Positions 9,320-19,015 of a stretch of 64,000 bases of DNA are shown piece by piece. Both the position numbers and the translations under genes were made by a program. Positions within the stretch are counted from its first letter, which is position 1; each line of letters opens with the position of its first letter. Under the pieces are notes generated by a model. It saw only the letters and a list, made by a program, of their open reading frames with translations, was not told the DNA's origin and ran no database searches. Source of the stretch: an uncultured Prevotella sp. (GTDB lineage Bacteria > Bacteroidota > Bacteroidia > Bacteroidales > Bacteroidaceae). Location of the stretch: the NCBI GenBank assembly GCA_947165435.1, contig CAMVAI010000003.1:1-64000 (forward strand), written 5' to 3'.

Positions 9320-10531
9320 ATGAAAAAAACAAAATTACTATTGGTGGTTGTGACAATATTTTGCATGACCTCAACTGCAGAATCCAAAGATTATGCAGAG
9401 TACGAATTACCAATTGTTGTCAAAAACGTCCAAGAATGGTCAGCAGATTATCCTACCGTAACAAACAACTGGGATGGAATGTTGTTGAGGTCAATTGAGG
9501 GATCTCTTCCGCCAATTCTCTCATTAGTTACTTCTATTAATGGCAAAAGTACAAAAGGGATGAGCAAAGAGGAGTTTAATATAATTATGATGAGTAAAGG
9601 CTCGTCCACATTGGAATATCAGAAGAAAGAAAAGGGAGAAGTTACATCGGGTAAATGCGCTATAACTTACCATACAAGTATTTTTTGGGGTGACGGAATG
9701 AACATGGAGTACCCTGAAGTTTTCCCTTCTGATATTAGTATTAAAAATAATAAAAGCACTCAATTCTTTTCTCTTAATACTTATGAAATTCAGGTAGGGC
9801 AAGAAACCGGTCTTGACGAAAAGGCAATACTCGACGTTGCTGGACGTGCCTTAAGGGCGAAAGGATTGGCAAAAGCTGAAAATGGCAAACCAGATATATT
9901 ATTAACGCTAACAACTGGAAAGGACCAATGGAATGGAAAGTCTGTAATACTCAACATGTTAGATGCTGAAAAGCATAGAAACGGCATTACACAAGTCATA
10001 TGGAGTCTGGAAATATCGGGGTTGAAAAAAGAAATCAAAGAAAGTCTGCCAACAATTAAATCTGCTATTAGCAAATATTGTGCAAACTACCCTTTTGAGA
10101 TGCCCGCGTTCTGTAATGAAGTGAATACAATTGGCATAGGCTTTGAAAGTAAAGAGACAATGTACACCGGAAGGGTTATAGAGGTACTAAAGGGTACAGA
10201 TGCTTACAAAAAAGGACTTCGTGGAGGATACACATTACTGAGTGGCTATGAAGGTGCAGATCTCTATCCTATTGGCGGCGCACGTAAACATTGGTTTATT
10301 GCTGGCAGAAAACAAAATCAAAAAAATTGGTCGGTTCTATGGATTTTGTATCTTCCGATTATTCCCAATTATTGGAGAAATGAAACGGAGCATTATCTCT
10401 CTTATGGTGGTGACGGAAATGGCATTTTAAACAAACGCCATTTTAAAATAAAGAATTCTCAAGGCAAAAAGTTTACAGTTCTTGCCCCCTTTTTTAGCAA
10501 AACATTTAATTTTACCTATATTAGATATTAA
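9320..10531 (+). CDS. Hypothetical secreted protein, possible PDZ-like segments
   Basis: Signal peptide MKKTKLLLVVVTIFCMTSTAES; no firm family. Confidence 0.6.
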   Translation: MKKTKLLLVVVTIFCMTSTAESKDYAEYELPIVVKNVQEWSADYPTVTNNWDGMLLRSIEGSLPPILSLVTSINGKSTKGMSKEEFNIIMMSKGSSTLEYQKKEKGEVTSGKCAITYHTSIFWGDGMNMEYPEVFPSDISIKNNKSTQFFSLNTYEIQVGQETGLDEKAILDVAGRALRAKGLAKAENGKPDILLTLTTGKDQWNGKSVILNMLDAEKHRNGITQVIWSLEISGLKKEIKESLPTIKSAISKYCANYPFEMPAFCNEVNTIGIGFESKETMYTGRVIEVLKGTDAYKKGLRGGYTLLSGYEGADLYPIGGARKHWFIAGRKQNQKNWSVLWILYLPIIPNYWRNETEHYLSYGGDGNGILNKRHFKIKNSQGKKFTVLAPFFSKTFNFTYIRY

Positions 10532-10534
10532 TAC

Positions 10535-11092
10535 ATGGCATTTATGAAAAAGTATATAGTATTGACTGTTATTTCGTTGGTTTCGCTGGTTTCCCATGCT
10601 CAGTTCGTATTAACACCCAATGATGGGCTAAAATCCAAGGATAATGTATATGTTATCAGGAGAGTCGGAACAGAATTGGAGAACTATTATGCTGCAAAAA
10701 GAGTTTTAAAAGCAGTTATTCCAGATGTCTACATAGAAGATCTTGAGTTTGAAAAGGTTATAACAGCTAAAGCAGAAGCATTTGTCAGATTGAAACCAAA
10801 AGGATGGGTAAAATTATATAACGCTTTTTCGAAGTACACAATGAAAATAGAAGTTTTTGAAAATGAGCTACACTTGTCTTTTGTAGAACTAGGCCCATTT
10901 GAATTAAGAAAAAAAAATGGCAATGTGCATGCAATCGTACATCCCTATAGTGGACACAATAGTTTCTGGAATCAGTTTGAACCTTACTTGTTTAATTCAT
11001 CAGGCGATGCATCATCGCCAAAAGCTATAGCTGCTATAGAGAATTGGGCTAATGGTCTTGTCGCACAAATCGAGAAGGCGTTAAAAGAGTAA
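10535..11092 (+). CDS. Hypothetical small secreted protein (paralog of 11149 gene)
   Basis: QFVLTPNDGLKSKDN...ELENYYAAK...FNSSGD...ENWANGLVAQIEKALKE shared with next gene. Confidence 0.7.
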   Translation: MAFMKKYIVLTVISLVSLVSHAQFVLTPNDGLKSKDNVYVIRRVGTELENYYAAKRVLKAVIPDVYIEDLEFEKVITAKAEAFVRLKPKGWVKLYNAFSKYTMKIEVFENELHLSFVELGPFELRKKNGNVHAIVHPYSGHNSFWNQFEPYLFNSSGDASSPKAIAAIENWANGLVAQIEKALKE

Positions 11093-11148
11093 CTTAAGTT
11101 GATGTTTATTTTAAATCTGTTTTATAGTTTATAATACTAATAAATTAT

Positions 11149-11684
11149 ATGAAGAAATATTTTCTTTTGGCAATAATGTCATTATTTACATTTATAGCAA
11201 AAGCGCAATTTGTTTTAACTCCTAGTGATGGTTTGAAGTCCGAAGACAATAGATATACCATAAAAAGGATAGGTAATGAATTAGAAAACTATTGTGCTGC
11301 CAAGGAGGCCGTAAAAGCAGTAATACCCGGTGCTGTGATAGTAGATGTTGAATACGAAAAAGTTTTTTTAGTGAAAGCAGAGGCTACAATCAAAGCAAAA
11401 GTAGCAGGGTGGCCTTTAACTCTTGCAGGCCCGTACACATTAAAGTTTGAAGCTGACAATGGCGCAATTTTAACATCATTTGAATATTTAGGAGAACTGA
11501 AAAATACAGGAAAGAGAGACATTGTTTTAATCCCTGGCACTGGTGTGAATACAATAATGAGTCCTTTTTACGTATTTAACTCTTCTGGTGATCTTAAACA
11601 GAAAAAAGCAAAAGTTGCAATTGAAGAATGGGCTAATGGTCTAATGGTCTAATTGCACAGATTGAACAGGCCCTTAAACAATAG
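11149..11684 (+). pseudogene. Tandem paralog of 10535 gene, C-terminus truncated by an 8-bp duplication (ORF stops at 11652)
   Basis: taatggtc repeated at 11634-11641 and 11642-11649; removing one copy gives ANGLIAQIEQALKQ* ending at 11684, matching the paralog. Confidence 0.7.
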
Positions 11685-11685
11685 T

Positions 11686-13497
11686 ATGAGCAAGGCGATA
11701 TTAATCTTATTCTTCATTCTGTCCAATCTTGATGCTTTCCCACAAACTTGGGAAAGCATCAAGAAGGATAGCCAATATCTTTATGGGGAGGGATGGGGAG
11801 CATCTGTTGCTGAAGCAGACAAACAGGCACTGGAAAACCTGATTAGTAAAATAAAAGTACATGTAACGAGCGAATCGAATACTTCCAATCATCTATCGAA
11901 CCACAATGGAACGATTGATGAGACCTCGCAATTCTCACAGTCAGTGAACACCTATGCACAGGCAACCTTGATCAATACAGAAATGGCAATAGTGAAGAAT
12001 GAGCCAGATGCTCATGTTGTCAGATGGATAAAGAAAGCAGAAATATCGAAGATATTCGAATTACGGAAGCAGAAGATAAACGATTTCGTGGAAAGTGCTA
12101 TTTGCGCTGAGGAAAAGGGCAAGGCTGACGATGCTCTCCGAAACTATTATTGGGCTTTGATGTTGTTACAGTCATTGCAAACTCCTTCTGAAGTTGTCTA
12201 TACCGACGCAGTAGGTAGGAAGCATGTGATGGCACGTTGGATTATTGACCAGATGAATGATGTATTCTCGGAACTGAAAACCGTTGTAAAAAAGAAAAAC
12301 GGCGATGATGTCGAATTGATAACAACATACAAAGGGAAACCTGTTAACAGTTTGGACTATACTTTCTTTGATGGCCGTTCATGGAGTAATATCATAAGTG
12401 CAAAGGATGGAAGAGGGGTCTTGGAACTGGCCTCAGGTTTTATAGGGTCACAGATACAGCTTAAATATGAATATGAGTATTTGGGCGAATCAAGGATAGA
12501 CAAAGAAGTTGAATCTGTCTTAAACATGGTGAAGGGCATTCCAATGGCAGCTTCTTATGTAAACGTGGCAATAGATGACAAACCGATAGACGTTGTAAAA
12601 CAGTCGTTCAGCTCAACTGCAAGCGCAGTCTTGGCATCTCCCAAACAAGTAGTACAAGGGAATAAAGAATACATGGCTATTATTGAAAAGATAGTAAAAG
12701 CCATCGGCCAGAAGGATTATCTTTCAGTCAAGAATTTGTTTGACAATACCGGTTGGGATATGTTCGCCAAGCTCATACAATATGGTAGAGCAAAAGTCCT
12801 TGATTCCTCAGGCATTCGTTTCTACGAGGACAATGGTAACGTAATGGAGCGTGGCCTTCACATGTCGTTTTCGTTTGCAAATGGAGTCAGGAAATCCTTT
12901 GTCGAGGATGTAGTCTTTCTGTTTGATAGAAACAAGAAAATATGCAACATCGCGTTTGGTTTAGGCGATACAGCGGAAGATGACATTTTAAATAAAGGGG
13001 TGTGGAGTGAGTCAGCACGAATCGCCATCATGACATTCTTGGAGAATTACAAGACAGCTTATGCTTTGAAAAGGATGGATTATATAGAGTCCGTCTTTGA
13101 TGATGACGCTGTCATTATTACTGCTACGGTTGCAAATAAAGCTAGTCAAACTATAAACAATGAGAACCGCTCGAAAATAAGTTCAGTAGGCAACAAGATA
13201 ATAAAGTATAACCGACAAACAAAGGCCCAATATTTAAAGAATTTGGCACGGTGTTTTGCTCGTAATGAGTTTGTCAACATCCGTTTTTCCAACAATGATG
13301 TAATGAAACTTGGAAAAGGCGGTGAACTGTATGCTATACAGATATCACAAGATTACTATTCTTCATCGTATGGGGACAAAGGGTACTTATTCTTAATGGT
13401 TGATATCAACAATCCACAAAAGCCACTAATAAAAGTAAGGACATGGCAATCGGAAAAAGACCCCAACTTCGGTTTATACGGCCCCGGTCATTTTTAA
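11686..13497 (+). CDS. Secreted protein with LPP20-like N-terminal region
   Basis: MSKAILILFFILSNLDAFPQTWESIKKDSQYLYGEGWGASVAEADKQALENLISKI. Confidence 0.6.
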   Translation: MSKAILILFFILSNLDAFPQTWESIKKDSQYLYGEGWGASVAEADKQALENLISKIKVHVTSESNTSNHLSNHNGTIDETSQFSQSVNTYAQATLINTEMAIVKNEPDAHVVRWIKKAEISKIFELRKQKINDFVESAICAEEKGKADDALRNYYWALMLLQSLQTPSEVVYTDAVGRKHVMARWIIDQMNDVFSELKTVVKKKNGDDVELITTYKGKPVNSLDYTFFDGRSWSNIISAKDGRGVLELASGFIGSQIQLKYEYEYLGESRIDKEVESVLNMVKGIPMAASYVNVAIDDKPIDVVKQSFSSTASAVLASPKQVVQGNKEYMAIIEKIVKAIGQKDYLSVKNLFDNTGWDMFAKLIQYGRAKVLDSSGIRFYEDNGNVMERGLHMSFSFANGVRKSFVEDVVFLFDRNKKICNIAFGLGDTAEDDILNKGVWSESARIAIMTFLENYKTAYALKRMDYIESVFDDDAVIITATVANKASQTINNENRSKISSVGNKIIKYNRQTKAQYLKNLARCFARNEFVNIRFSNNDVMKLGKGGELYAIQISQDYYSSSYGDKGYLFLMVDINNPQKPLIKVRTWQSEKDPNFGLYGPGHF

Positions 13498-13519
13498 AGC
13501 TTCTTCTCTCATGCCCTCT

Positions 13520-13864
13520 CTATACCTCAAATCCCAACTCCCGTGCCATCTGCTTGATGACATTCAGGCGGACGGTGGAGGCATCCTCCTTGTCGTAGAT
13601 GGTGAGGAGGGCGATGCGCCCTTCATGCTCGGCAACGATAGCGTTGACCGTGATGACGCGGGCGCTGCCAGACTTGCCTCGCCCCTTGGAGGCTATGGCC
13701 ATACGAATTTTGCGGATGCCGGGAGAGAGCTCGGCACCTTGGAAAGGATTCTTCTGAAGACTTTTCTTAAAGTCCTCAAGGTCATCATTGAAGCTGTGGT
13801 ATCGTTTCTTGAGCCGCTTGGCTTCTACAAGAAAGGTCTTGTGTGGACTGATCACGTAACTCAT
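13520..13864 (-). CDS. RelE/ParE-family toxin
   Basis: MSYVISPHKTFLVEAKRLKKRYHSFNDDLEDFKKSLQKNPFQGAELSPGIRKIRMAI...GRIALLTIYDKED. Confidence 0.8.
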   Translation of the reverse strand: MSYVISPHKTFLVEAKRLKKRYHSFNDDLEDFKKSLQKNPFQGAELSPGIRKIRMAIASKGRGKSGSARVITVNAIVAEHEGRIALLTIYDKEDASTVRLNVIKQMARELGFEV

Positions 13865-14114
13865 CCATCATTTCCTCCCATGTTACAAATTTATCCGACT
13901 TTCCTGTCTCTAAATACTCTTTCCAGTCCTTCATGGCCTGGCAAATCTCGGCTGTCACGTCGCGCTTGGGTTCTTCTTCCTCTGCTTCATCCTCGACGGG
14001 TGTCAGGCGGACGCTGCCGCGGCGGGACTTCAGCACGACATGTTCGCCACGCAAGGCCATATCGAGAAACTTGGTCTGGTTGGCACGGAAATCACGGGTT
14101 GTTACGATGGTCAT
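13785..14114 (-). CDS. Phd/YefM-like antitoxin
   Basis: MTIVTTRDFRANQTKFLDMALRGEHVVLKSRRGSVRL; immediately upstream of and overlapping the toxin. Confidence 0.75.
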   Translation of the reverse strand: MTIVTTRDFRANQTKFLDMALRGEHVVLKSRRGSVRLTPVEDEAEEEEPKRDVTAEICQAMKDWKEYLETGKSDKFVTWEEMMDELRDQSTQDLSCRSQAAQETIPQLQ

Positions 14115-14200
14115 AGTTGTTCCCTTTCTGAATTTAACGATGCAAAGTTACAAAGAAAAAACTTACAAACAAAATAATTTTTGCAAAAACATATACGAAT

Positions 14201-14541
14201 ATGAAGAAACAGATACTTGCTATGCTCCTCTTGCTGCTACCTCTTGGCATGACGGCCCAGAACTGGGACTACATCCGCACGTCGGGTGAATACTACTATG
14301 GCGTAGGGCACGGGCAGACGGAGGTGGAGGCTTCGGAGCAGGCCATGGCCGACCTGGTGAGCATGATACCATGCAGATCGGACAGGAATACAACTCGACG
14401 ACGTATGGTGACAAGGGCTACCTCTTCCTGCTGGTCGATATGACCGACCATCAGGCTCCGCAAATCAAGGTGAGAACGTGGCAGCCCAACGAGGTGGACA
14501 TGAAGAAAATTTATAATGCAGGAGACTTCTATCGCGACTAA
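14201..14541 (+). pseudogene. Internally deleted paralog of the 11686 gene
   Basis: N-terminus MKKQILAMLLLLLPLGMTAQNWDYIRTSGEYYYGVGHGQTEVEASEQAMADLVSMI; another frame gives MQIGQEYNSTTYGDKGYLFLLVDMTDHQAPQIKVRTWQPNE matching the C-terminus of the 11686 protein (ISQDYYSSSYGDKGYLFLMVDINNPQKPLIKVRTWQSEK). Confidence 0.8.
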
Positions 14542-14576
14542 TAATGTTTCATTTAAATATAAGGAGAAATTGGATT

Positions 14577-15263
14577 ATGAAAAAAATGATTTTAACATCG
14601 TGCATGCTGCTTGCAGCAATGGTTTCGTTCGGACAGAGTGCCTTGGAATTGGCTAAGCAGCAAAAGGAACTGGAGGCATTTAACAGGAAAGTGCTGAACG
14701 CCAAGCCTACCAAGGCGGCCAAGAAGCAGGCCAAGGAACTGCAAAAGGAAGGCTGGACGGTGCCGGCCGGAGAGGCAAGCATCGAACAGCAGGTGACAAA
14801 AAGCCAGCTGTATGGCGAGGAACTCATGGCAACCGAAGACGGAAGTACGACCAAACGCTTTATCATGCACACGGCCATGCAGACCTCAGGGACGTATAAT
14901 GTAGGCTATGCTGCCGCTCGTGCCAATGCGCTGGCCGAGGTGGCAAGCATGTTGAAGACACAACTGGTGACATCCATCAACATCAAGCAGAGCAACTCGC
15001 AGACTTCGGCCATTGAGGCAACGACTATCGACAAGTTCACCCAGAAAGTGGATGCTATTGTGGACCAGACCATGACAAACGGAATACCGATGCTTGCTGT
15101 TTACCGACGGTTGCCGAACGGAAACTTTGAAGTACAGGTGCGCCTGGCTTTCGACAAAAAGGACATCATGGCGCGGATGAAGAAAAGCATGCAGAAGGAG
15201 CTGGAGAAAGAGAGCGATGCGCTGATGAACGTAGCACAAGACGTGATAACCAACCAACTGTAA
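14577..15263 (+). CDS. Hypothetical secreted protein
   Basis: Signal MKKMILTSCMLLAAMVSFGQ; AAARANALAEVASMLKTQ (LPP20-like). Confidence 0.6.
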   Translation: MKKMILTSCMLLAAMVSFGQSALELAKQQKELEAFNRKVLNAKPTKAAKKQAKELQKEGWTVPAGEASIEQQVTKSQLYGEELMATEDGSTTKRFIMHTAMQTSGTYNVGYAAARANALAEVASMLKTQLVTSINIKQSNSQTSAIEATTIDKFTQKVDAIVDQTMTNGIPMLAVYRRLPNGNFEVQVRLAFDKKDIMARMKKSMQKELEKESDALMNVAQDVITNQL

Positions 15264-15267
15264 AAGT

Positions 15268-16884
15268 ATGAAGCAAACGGTCATCTTCTTTAGCCTATTG
15301 CTGGCTCTGAGCTTGCAAGTGCAGGCACAGAACCAGCAGCGTGCAGCATTCGACAGCATCCGGATAGAACGGTGGAAAGCGTTTAACAAAGAACGGATGG
15401 CAGCATTGAGGAATTATGCTAATGCCGTAAGTCTTGCCTGGTCGGAATTCAAAGGAGAGCCTGCCATGCAGGAACCCGAAGAGGAGCAGGTGCTCCCTGT
15501 GCTGATCGACGGGAACGGTGCTGAAACCGAGTCGGTATGGGACTACGTGAAAAAGCTGTTCAGGAAGAAAGGCAAGAAAGAGCCGCGCAAGGCTAAGGTG
15601 AAGCCGGTAGAAGGAAATGGCGATGCGCTGAGCATAGGCAAGCAGCTGCCGTCAGGACCGACACCACCCGAGGCTAAGCCTTTGTTCGAAATATCGGAAG
15701 TGCCGCCGCAGGTCCAACGCCCTAACGACTATATGGCGTACAACTTGTTTGGGCTGAGCTGCAAGATACGCATCGGCGAGAATTGCAGGGTGCAGCTTCG
15801 CGGACTGCAGCCCCAAGATGTGGCAGGCGCCATGAAGGTGTTTGAGATGCCGCAGTTTGCAAATATGCTCTTCGACTGTCTTCAGGAAAAGAAACGCCAT
15901 CGCCTGTCAGACTGGGCTTATTTCCTGATGCTACAGAAGATAACAGACAGCTTCTATGGCGAGAACACGAACGAGGCCGCTCTGGTGTTGTCGTATCTCT
16001 ATTCTCAGTCGGGATACAAGATGCGCCTGGTACACGACGATTCGCGGCTGATGATGCTGGCCGCATGTGCCTATAACATTTACGGAAAGGATTTTACCTT
16101 TGCCGATTATCCCGACCTTAGTCTGCGCTATTACCTGCTGGACGGCAGGAGACTGCCGACAACCATCTATGTTTGCAACGCCAAATGGCCCAAGGAAAGC
16201 AGCCTTTCGCTACGGTTGACGGCAGAGCAGGCCTTTGTGCTAAGTAAGGCGCCCGTCAGGACGATACGCTCCAGGAAGAATCCGGATTTTGCATTCACCG
16301 TCACGTCAAACAAGAATTATATCGACTTCTACAACACTTATCCCAGTGCAAGCTTCGGCGACAACTACATGACCAGATGGCAGATGTATGCTGAAACGCC
16401 GTTGGAGGAGGGCATCCGTGCCCAGTTGTATCCTGCCATGCGCGAAAAGCTGCAGGGAATGTCAGAGGTCGAGTCTGTGCGACAGCTGCTGTGGTGGACA
16501 CAAGGATGTATTGACGACCAAATGACCAATTCGCAGCCAGAGTATTTCCAGTATGCCTACGACGAGAGTGTATGGGGCGACGACAGGCCCTTTTTTGGCG
16601 AGGAGACATTGTTCTACCCCTGGTGCGACTGCGAGGACAGAGCTATCCTGTTTTCTCACCTTGTGCGCGAACTGGTTGGGCTTGACGTAGCCTTGGTGCA
16701 TTACCCCGGTCATCTGGCGACAGCCGTTGCATTCACAGAACCGGTAAAGGGCGACTATTATATCGCAGGCGACGGGCGACATTTCACGGTATGCGACCCG
16801 ACAATCATAGGAGGGGACATCGGCATGACGATGAATATCGTAGAGAACAAACCGGCCACACTCATGCTGCTGAAACGAGACTAA
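15268..16884 (+). CDS. Secreted protein with transglutaminase-like cysteine peptidase domain
   Basis: FYPWCDCEDRAILFSHLVRELVGLDVALVHYPGHLATAV...HFTVCDPT Cys-His-Asp pattern. Confidence 0.65.
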   Translation: MKQTVIFFSLLLALSLQVQAQNQQRAAFDSIRIERWKAFNKERMAALRNYANAVSLAWSEFKGEPAMQEPEEEQVLPVLIDGNGAETESVWDYVKKLFRKKGKKEPRKAKVKPVEGNGDALSIGKQLPSGPTPPEAKPLFEISEVPPQVQRPNDYMAYNLFGLSCKIRIGENCRVQLRGLQPQDVAGAMKVFEMPQFANMLFDCLQEKKRHRLSDWAYFLMLQKITDSFYGENTNEAALVLSYLYSQSGYKMRLVHDDSRLMMLAACAYNIYGKDFTFADYPDLSLRYYLLDGRRLPTTIYVCNAKWPKESSLSLRLTAEQAFVLSKAPVRTIRSRKNPDFAFTVTSNKNYIDFYNTYPSASFGDNYMTRWQMYAETPLEEGIRAQLYPAMREKLQGMSEVESVRQLLWWTQGCIDDQMTNSQPEYFQYAYDESVWGDDRPFFGEETLFYPWCDCEDRAILFSHLVRELVGLDVALVHYPGHLATAVAFTEPVKGDYYIAGDGRHFTVCDPTIIGGDIGMTMNIVENKPATLMLLKRD

Positions 16885-16914
16885 GTGGCTTTTTCCCGAG
16901 AAAAGGCAGTCTGT

Positions 16915-17619
16915 CTATTCCGTGAATTCTATGATGGCACTCACGTCACTGCCAATGGAAAGTGCCACGATGATGCCGCCTTCTATCTGATAGACCGTCG
17001 GCACCAGCGTGTCGCCTAATTTCGCCGCCACACGGTATTCTACCCTCAGGCCTGCCACACGGAAATGCTCGGGCAGCAGTTCCATGGCCACACGGACATA
17101 GTTGGCGTTGTTCATGTGGCGGTTGTAGTCGATGTCGGCACGAAGCACCTTGACGGGCTGCATGACCTCTCCGCCCTGCTTGGGCAAAATGATGCGACGG
17201 TCTTTGTAGTTCATCTCCAGCTGTGGTTCCAGCGTCATCGATGCTATCGTGGCCTCATCCACGCGCTTCAGCTTGCCGGCGGCCTTATCGACAAAGGCCC
17301 CCATGCTCCATGTTTTGTAGCACGGCTTGCCCTCGGCATCGTAGATGAAGGTGTTGCGGAAACCGAACATGGGCTTCATGCCATAGACGGTACTCGTCAC
17401 CGTCAGCTCCTCTTTGTATTCGGGCGTGCGGATGATTTCCACCTGGCGTGTGGCCAACAGCTGCGCCATGTTCTGTTCGGCGAAATACTGCTTCACGCCC
17501 GGCTCGCTGTCAATCCACATTTCGGAGCAGTCCTGCATCATCTGGAGGGCAGAATAGAGTTTCAGTCTCCCTTCACTGTCGCAGGTGCTTGTTGTTACTT
17601 GATACTTTAAGCTATACAT
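16915..17619 (-). CDS. Acyl-ACP thioesterase family protein
   Basis: MYSLKYQVTTSTCDSEGRLKLYSALQMMQDCSE; DIDYNRHMNNANYVRVAMELLP. Confidence 0.85.
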   Translation of the reverse strand: MYSLKYQVTTSTCDSEGRLKLYSALQMMQDCSEMWIDSEPGVKQYFAEQNMAQLLATRQVEIIRTPEYKEELTVTSTVYGMKPMFGFRNTFIYDAEGKPCYKTWSMGAFVDKAAGKLKRVDEATIASMTLEPQLEMNYKDRRIILPKQGGEVMQPVKVLRADIDYNRHMNNANYVRVAMELLPEHFRVAGLRVEYRVAAKLGDTLVPTVYQIEGGIIVALSIGSDVSAIIEFTE

Positions 17620-18005
17620 AATGATTTGTTTTCTGTCATTTGAAAAAAGGCCTTTGCGGCCATGGATGTTTATTTGCAAAGATGGTTTCCCGTGTGCAAA
17701 GGTACCACTTTTCATCGAAATGACAAGCCTTGAAACTAAAAAAAAATTTTCAAAAAGAGGAAGAAGCTGATTCTGGCAGCGATATATCAGCAAAAAAGGA
17801 GGAGCGTAATCTCCTTTCACCGATGTCCTTTTTGATTGATAATGAGCTGGTTACGGTGAAGGGACGTGAGAGAGGCTCGTCTCTCGTGCAAAGGCAGGGG
17901 GAACTGGCTCTAACATAAGATAAGTCTCTGTGCAAAATGGATGTATGTTAGCTTCCTATTCCATTTAGCAGCCTTCCGATTAATTGCCGACGTTCGTCAG
18001 CAGTA

Positions 18006-18047
18006 TTGCCGACGTAGGTCGGCAATACTGCCGACCTACGTCGGCAA
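18006..18047. repeat. Long perfect hairpin of GCCGACGTAGGTCGGC units
   Basis: TTGCCGACGTAGGTCGGCA (18006-18024) / TGCCGACCTACGTCGGCAA (18029-18047), 4-nt loop; partial extra copy at 17983-18000. Confidence 0.85.
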
Positions 18048-18358
18048 CATATTTTCTGCGGTTGGGCAGGTACAGCAGATGAGAGGCAGCAGATTCTCAC
18101 CATGGCTCTCAACGGAAAGAAGAAGAGTTGCATCGAGTTTCATCCCAGTATGAGCTGTGTTTGACTGCCTTCACCATAATATCTTGTGTATCAAATAGAT
18201 AGTGTGTTGGTGAAAGGAAAAATAGATTTTGAAATGTGCGGTAAAAAGACTGTACAATAGCTGGCTATGAGCAAATATGTTGGCAGAAGGAAAGCGCTGT
18301 TTCGCTCTAAGAAACGGGGCGTTCGCTGAAAGAGTTGGTGGGCTGATTAAACTTTTCG

Positions 18359-18366
18359 TACCTTTG
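18359..18366 (+). promoter_or_regulatory. -7 element TACCTTTG
   Basis: Upstream of 18515 gene, about 150-nt leader. Confidence 0.45.
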
Positions 18367-18514
18367 CAGCATCAAATAGACGTCGTTGATGAGAGAAAAA
18401 AACATCAGGCAGACATCGTTGATGAGAAGAAAAGTATAACCCGTAAAAAACAGACAACAAAGACGAGAAAATAAAGTATAACCAACATTATTAATTTTTT
18501 AAATCTGAAGAGCA

Positions 18515-19015
18515 ATGAAAAAGATTGTGTTAGCAATGGTAGCCCTCCTGTCGATGACAGTAGCAGTGGCACAAGACAGTGAGAAGAAAAACGGTAACGC
18601 CCCTCAGCAGCCCACGCCGGAAGAGATGGTGGAGCGTATGGCCAAGGACCTGAACCTGACAGCCGACCAGAAAGCCAAGGTGCTGGCCCTGAACAAAGAG
18701 TATCAGGACGTGCTGCGCGGACCGGGCATGGGGCCTCGCAGACACCATCCGGAAGGCAGACCCGACGGCGACCAGAAAGACCAGAAGGACAAGAAGGAGC
18801 TGAAAGACAAGAAGGACAAGAAAGCCGACAAGGGCGAGCGCCCTGAGCGTCCTGAGTTGACCGATGCCCAGAAGGCCGAGATGAAGGCCCGTTGGGAGAA
18901 GCGCAAGGAGTACGACCAGAAGCTGCAGACCATTCTTACCGCCCAGCAGTACAAGCAATGGAAGAAACACCATCCTCGCCGGGGCGGACGCGGACACGGC
19001 GGTCGCCGAGGATAA
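18515..19015 (+). CDS. DUF4890-like/Spy-like secreted protein, K/D-rich
   Basis: Signal MKKIVLAMVALLSMTVAVAQ; LNLTADQKAKVLALNKEYQD; DQKDQKDKKELKDKKDKK tract. Confidence 0.65.
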   Translation: MKKIVLAMVALLSMTVAVAQDSEKKNGNAPQQPTPEEMVERMAKDLNLTADQKAKVLALNKEYQDVLRGPGMGPRRHHPEGRPDGDQKDQKDKKELKDKKDKKADKGERPERPELTDAQKAEMKARWEKRKEYDQKLQTILTAQQYKQWKKHHPRRGGRGHGGRRG

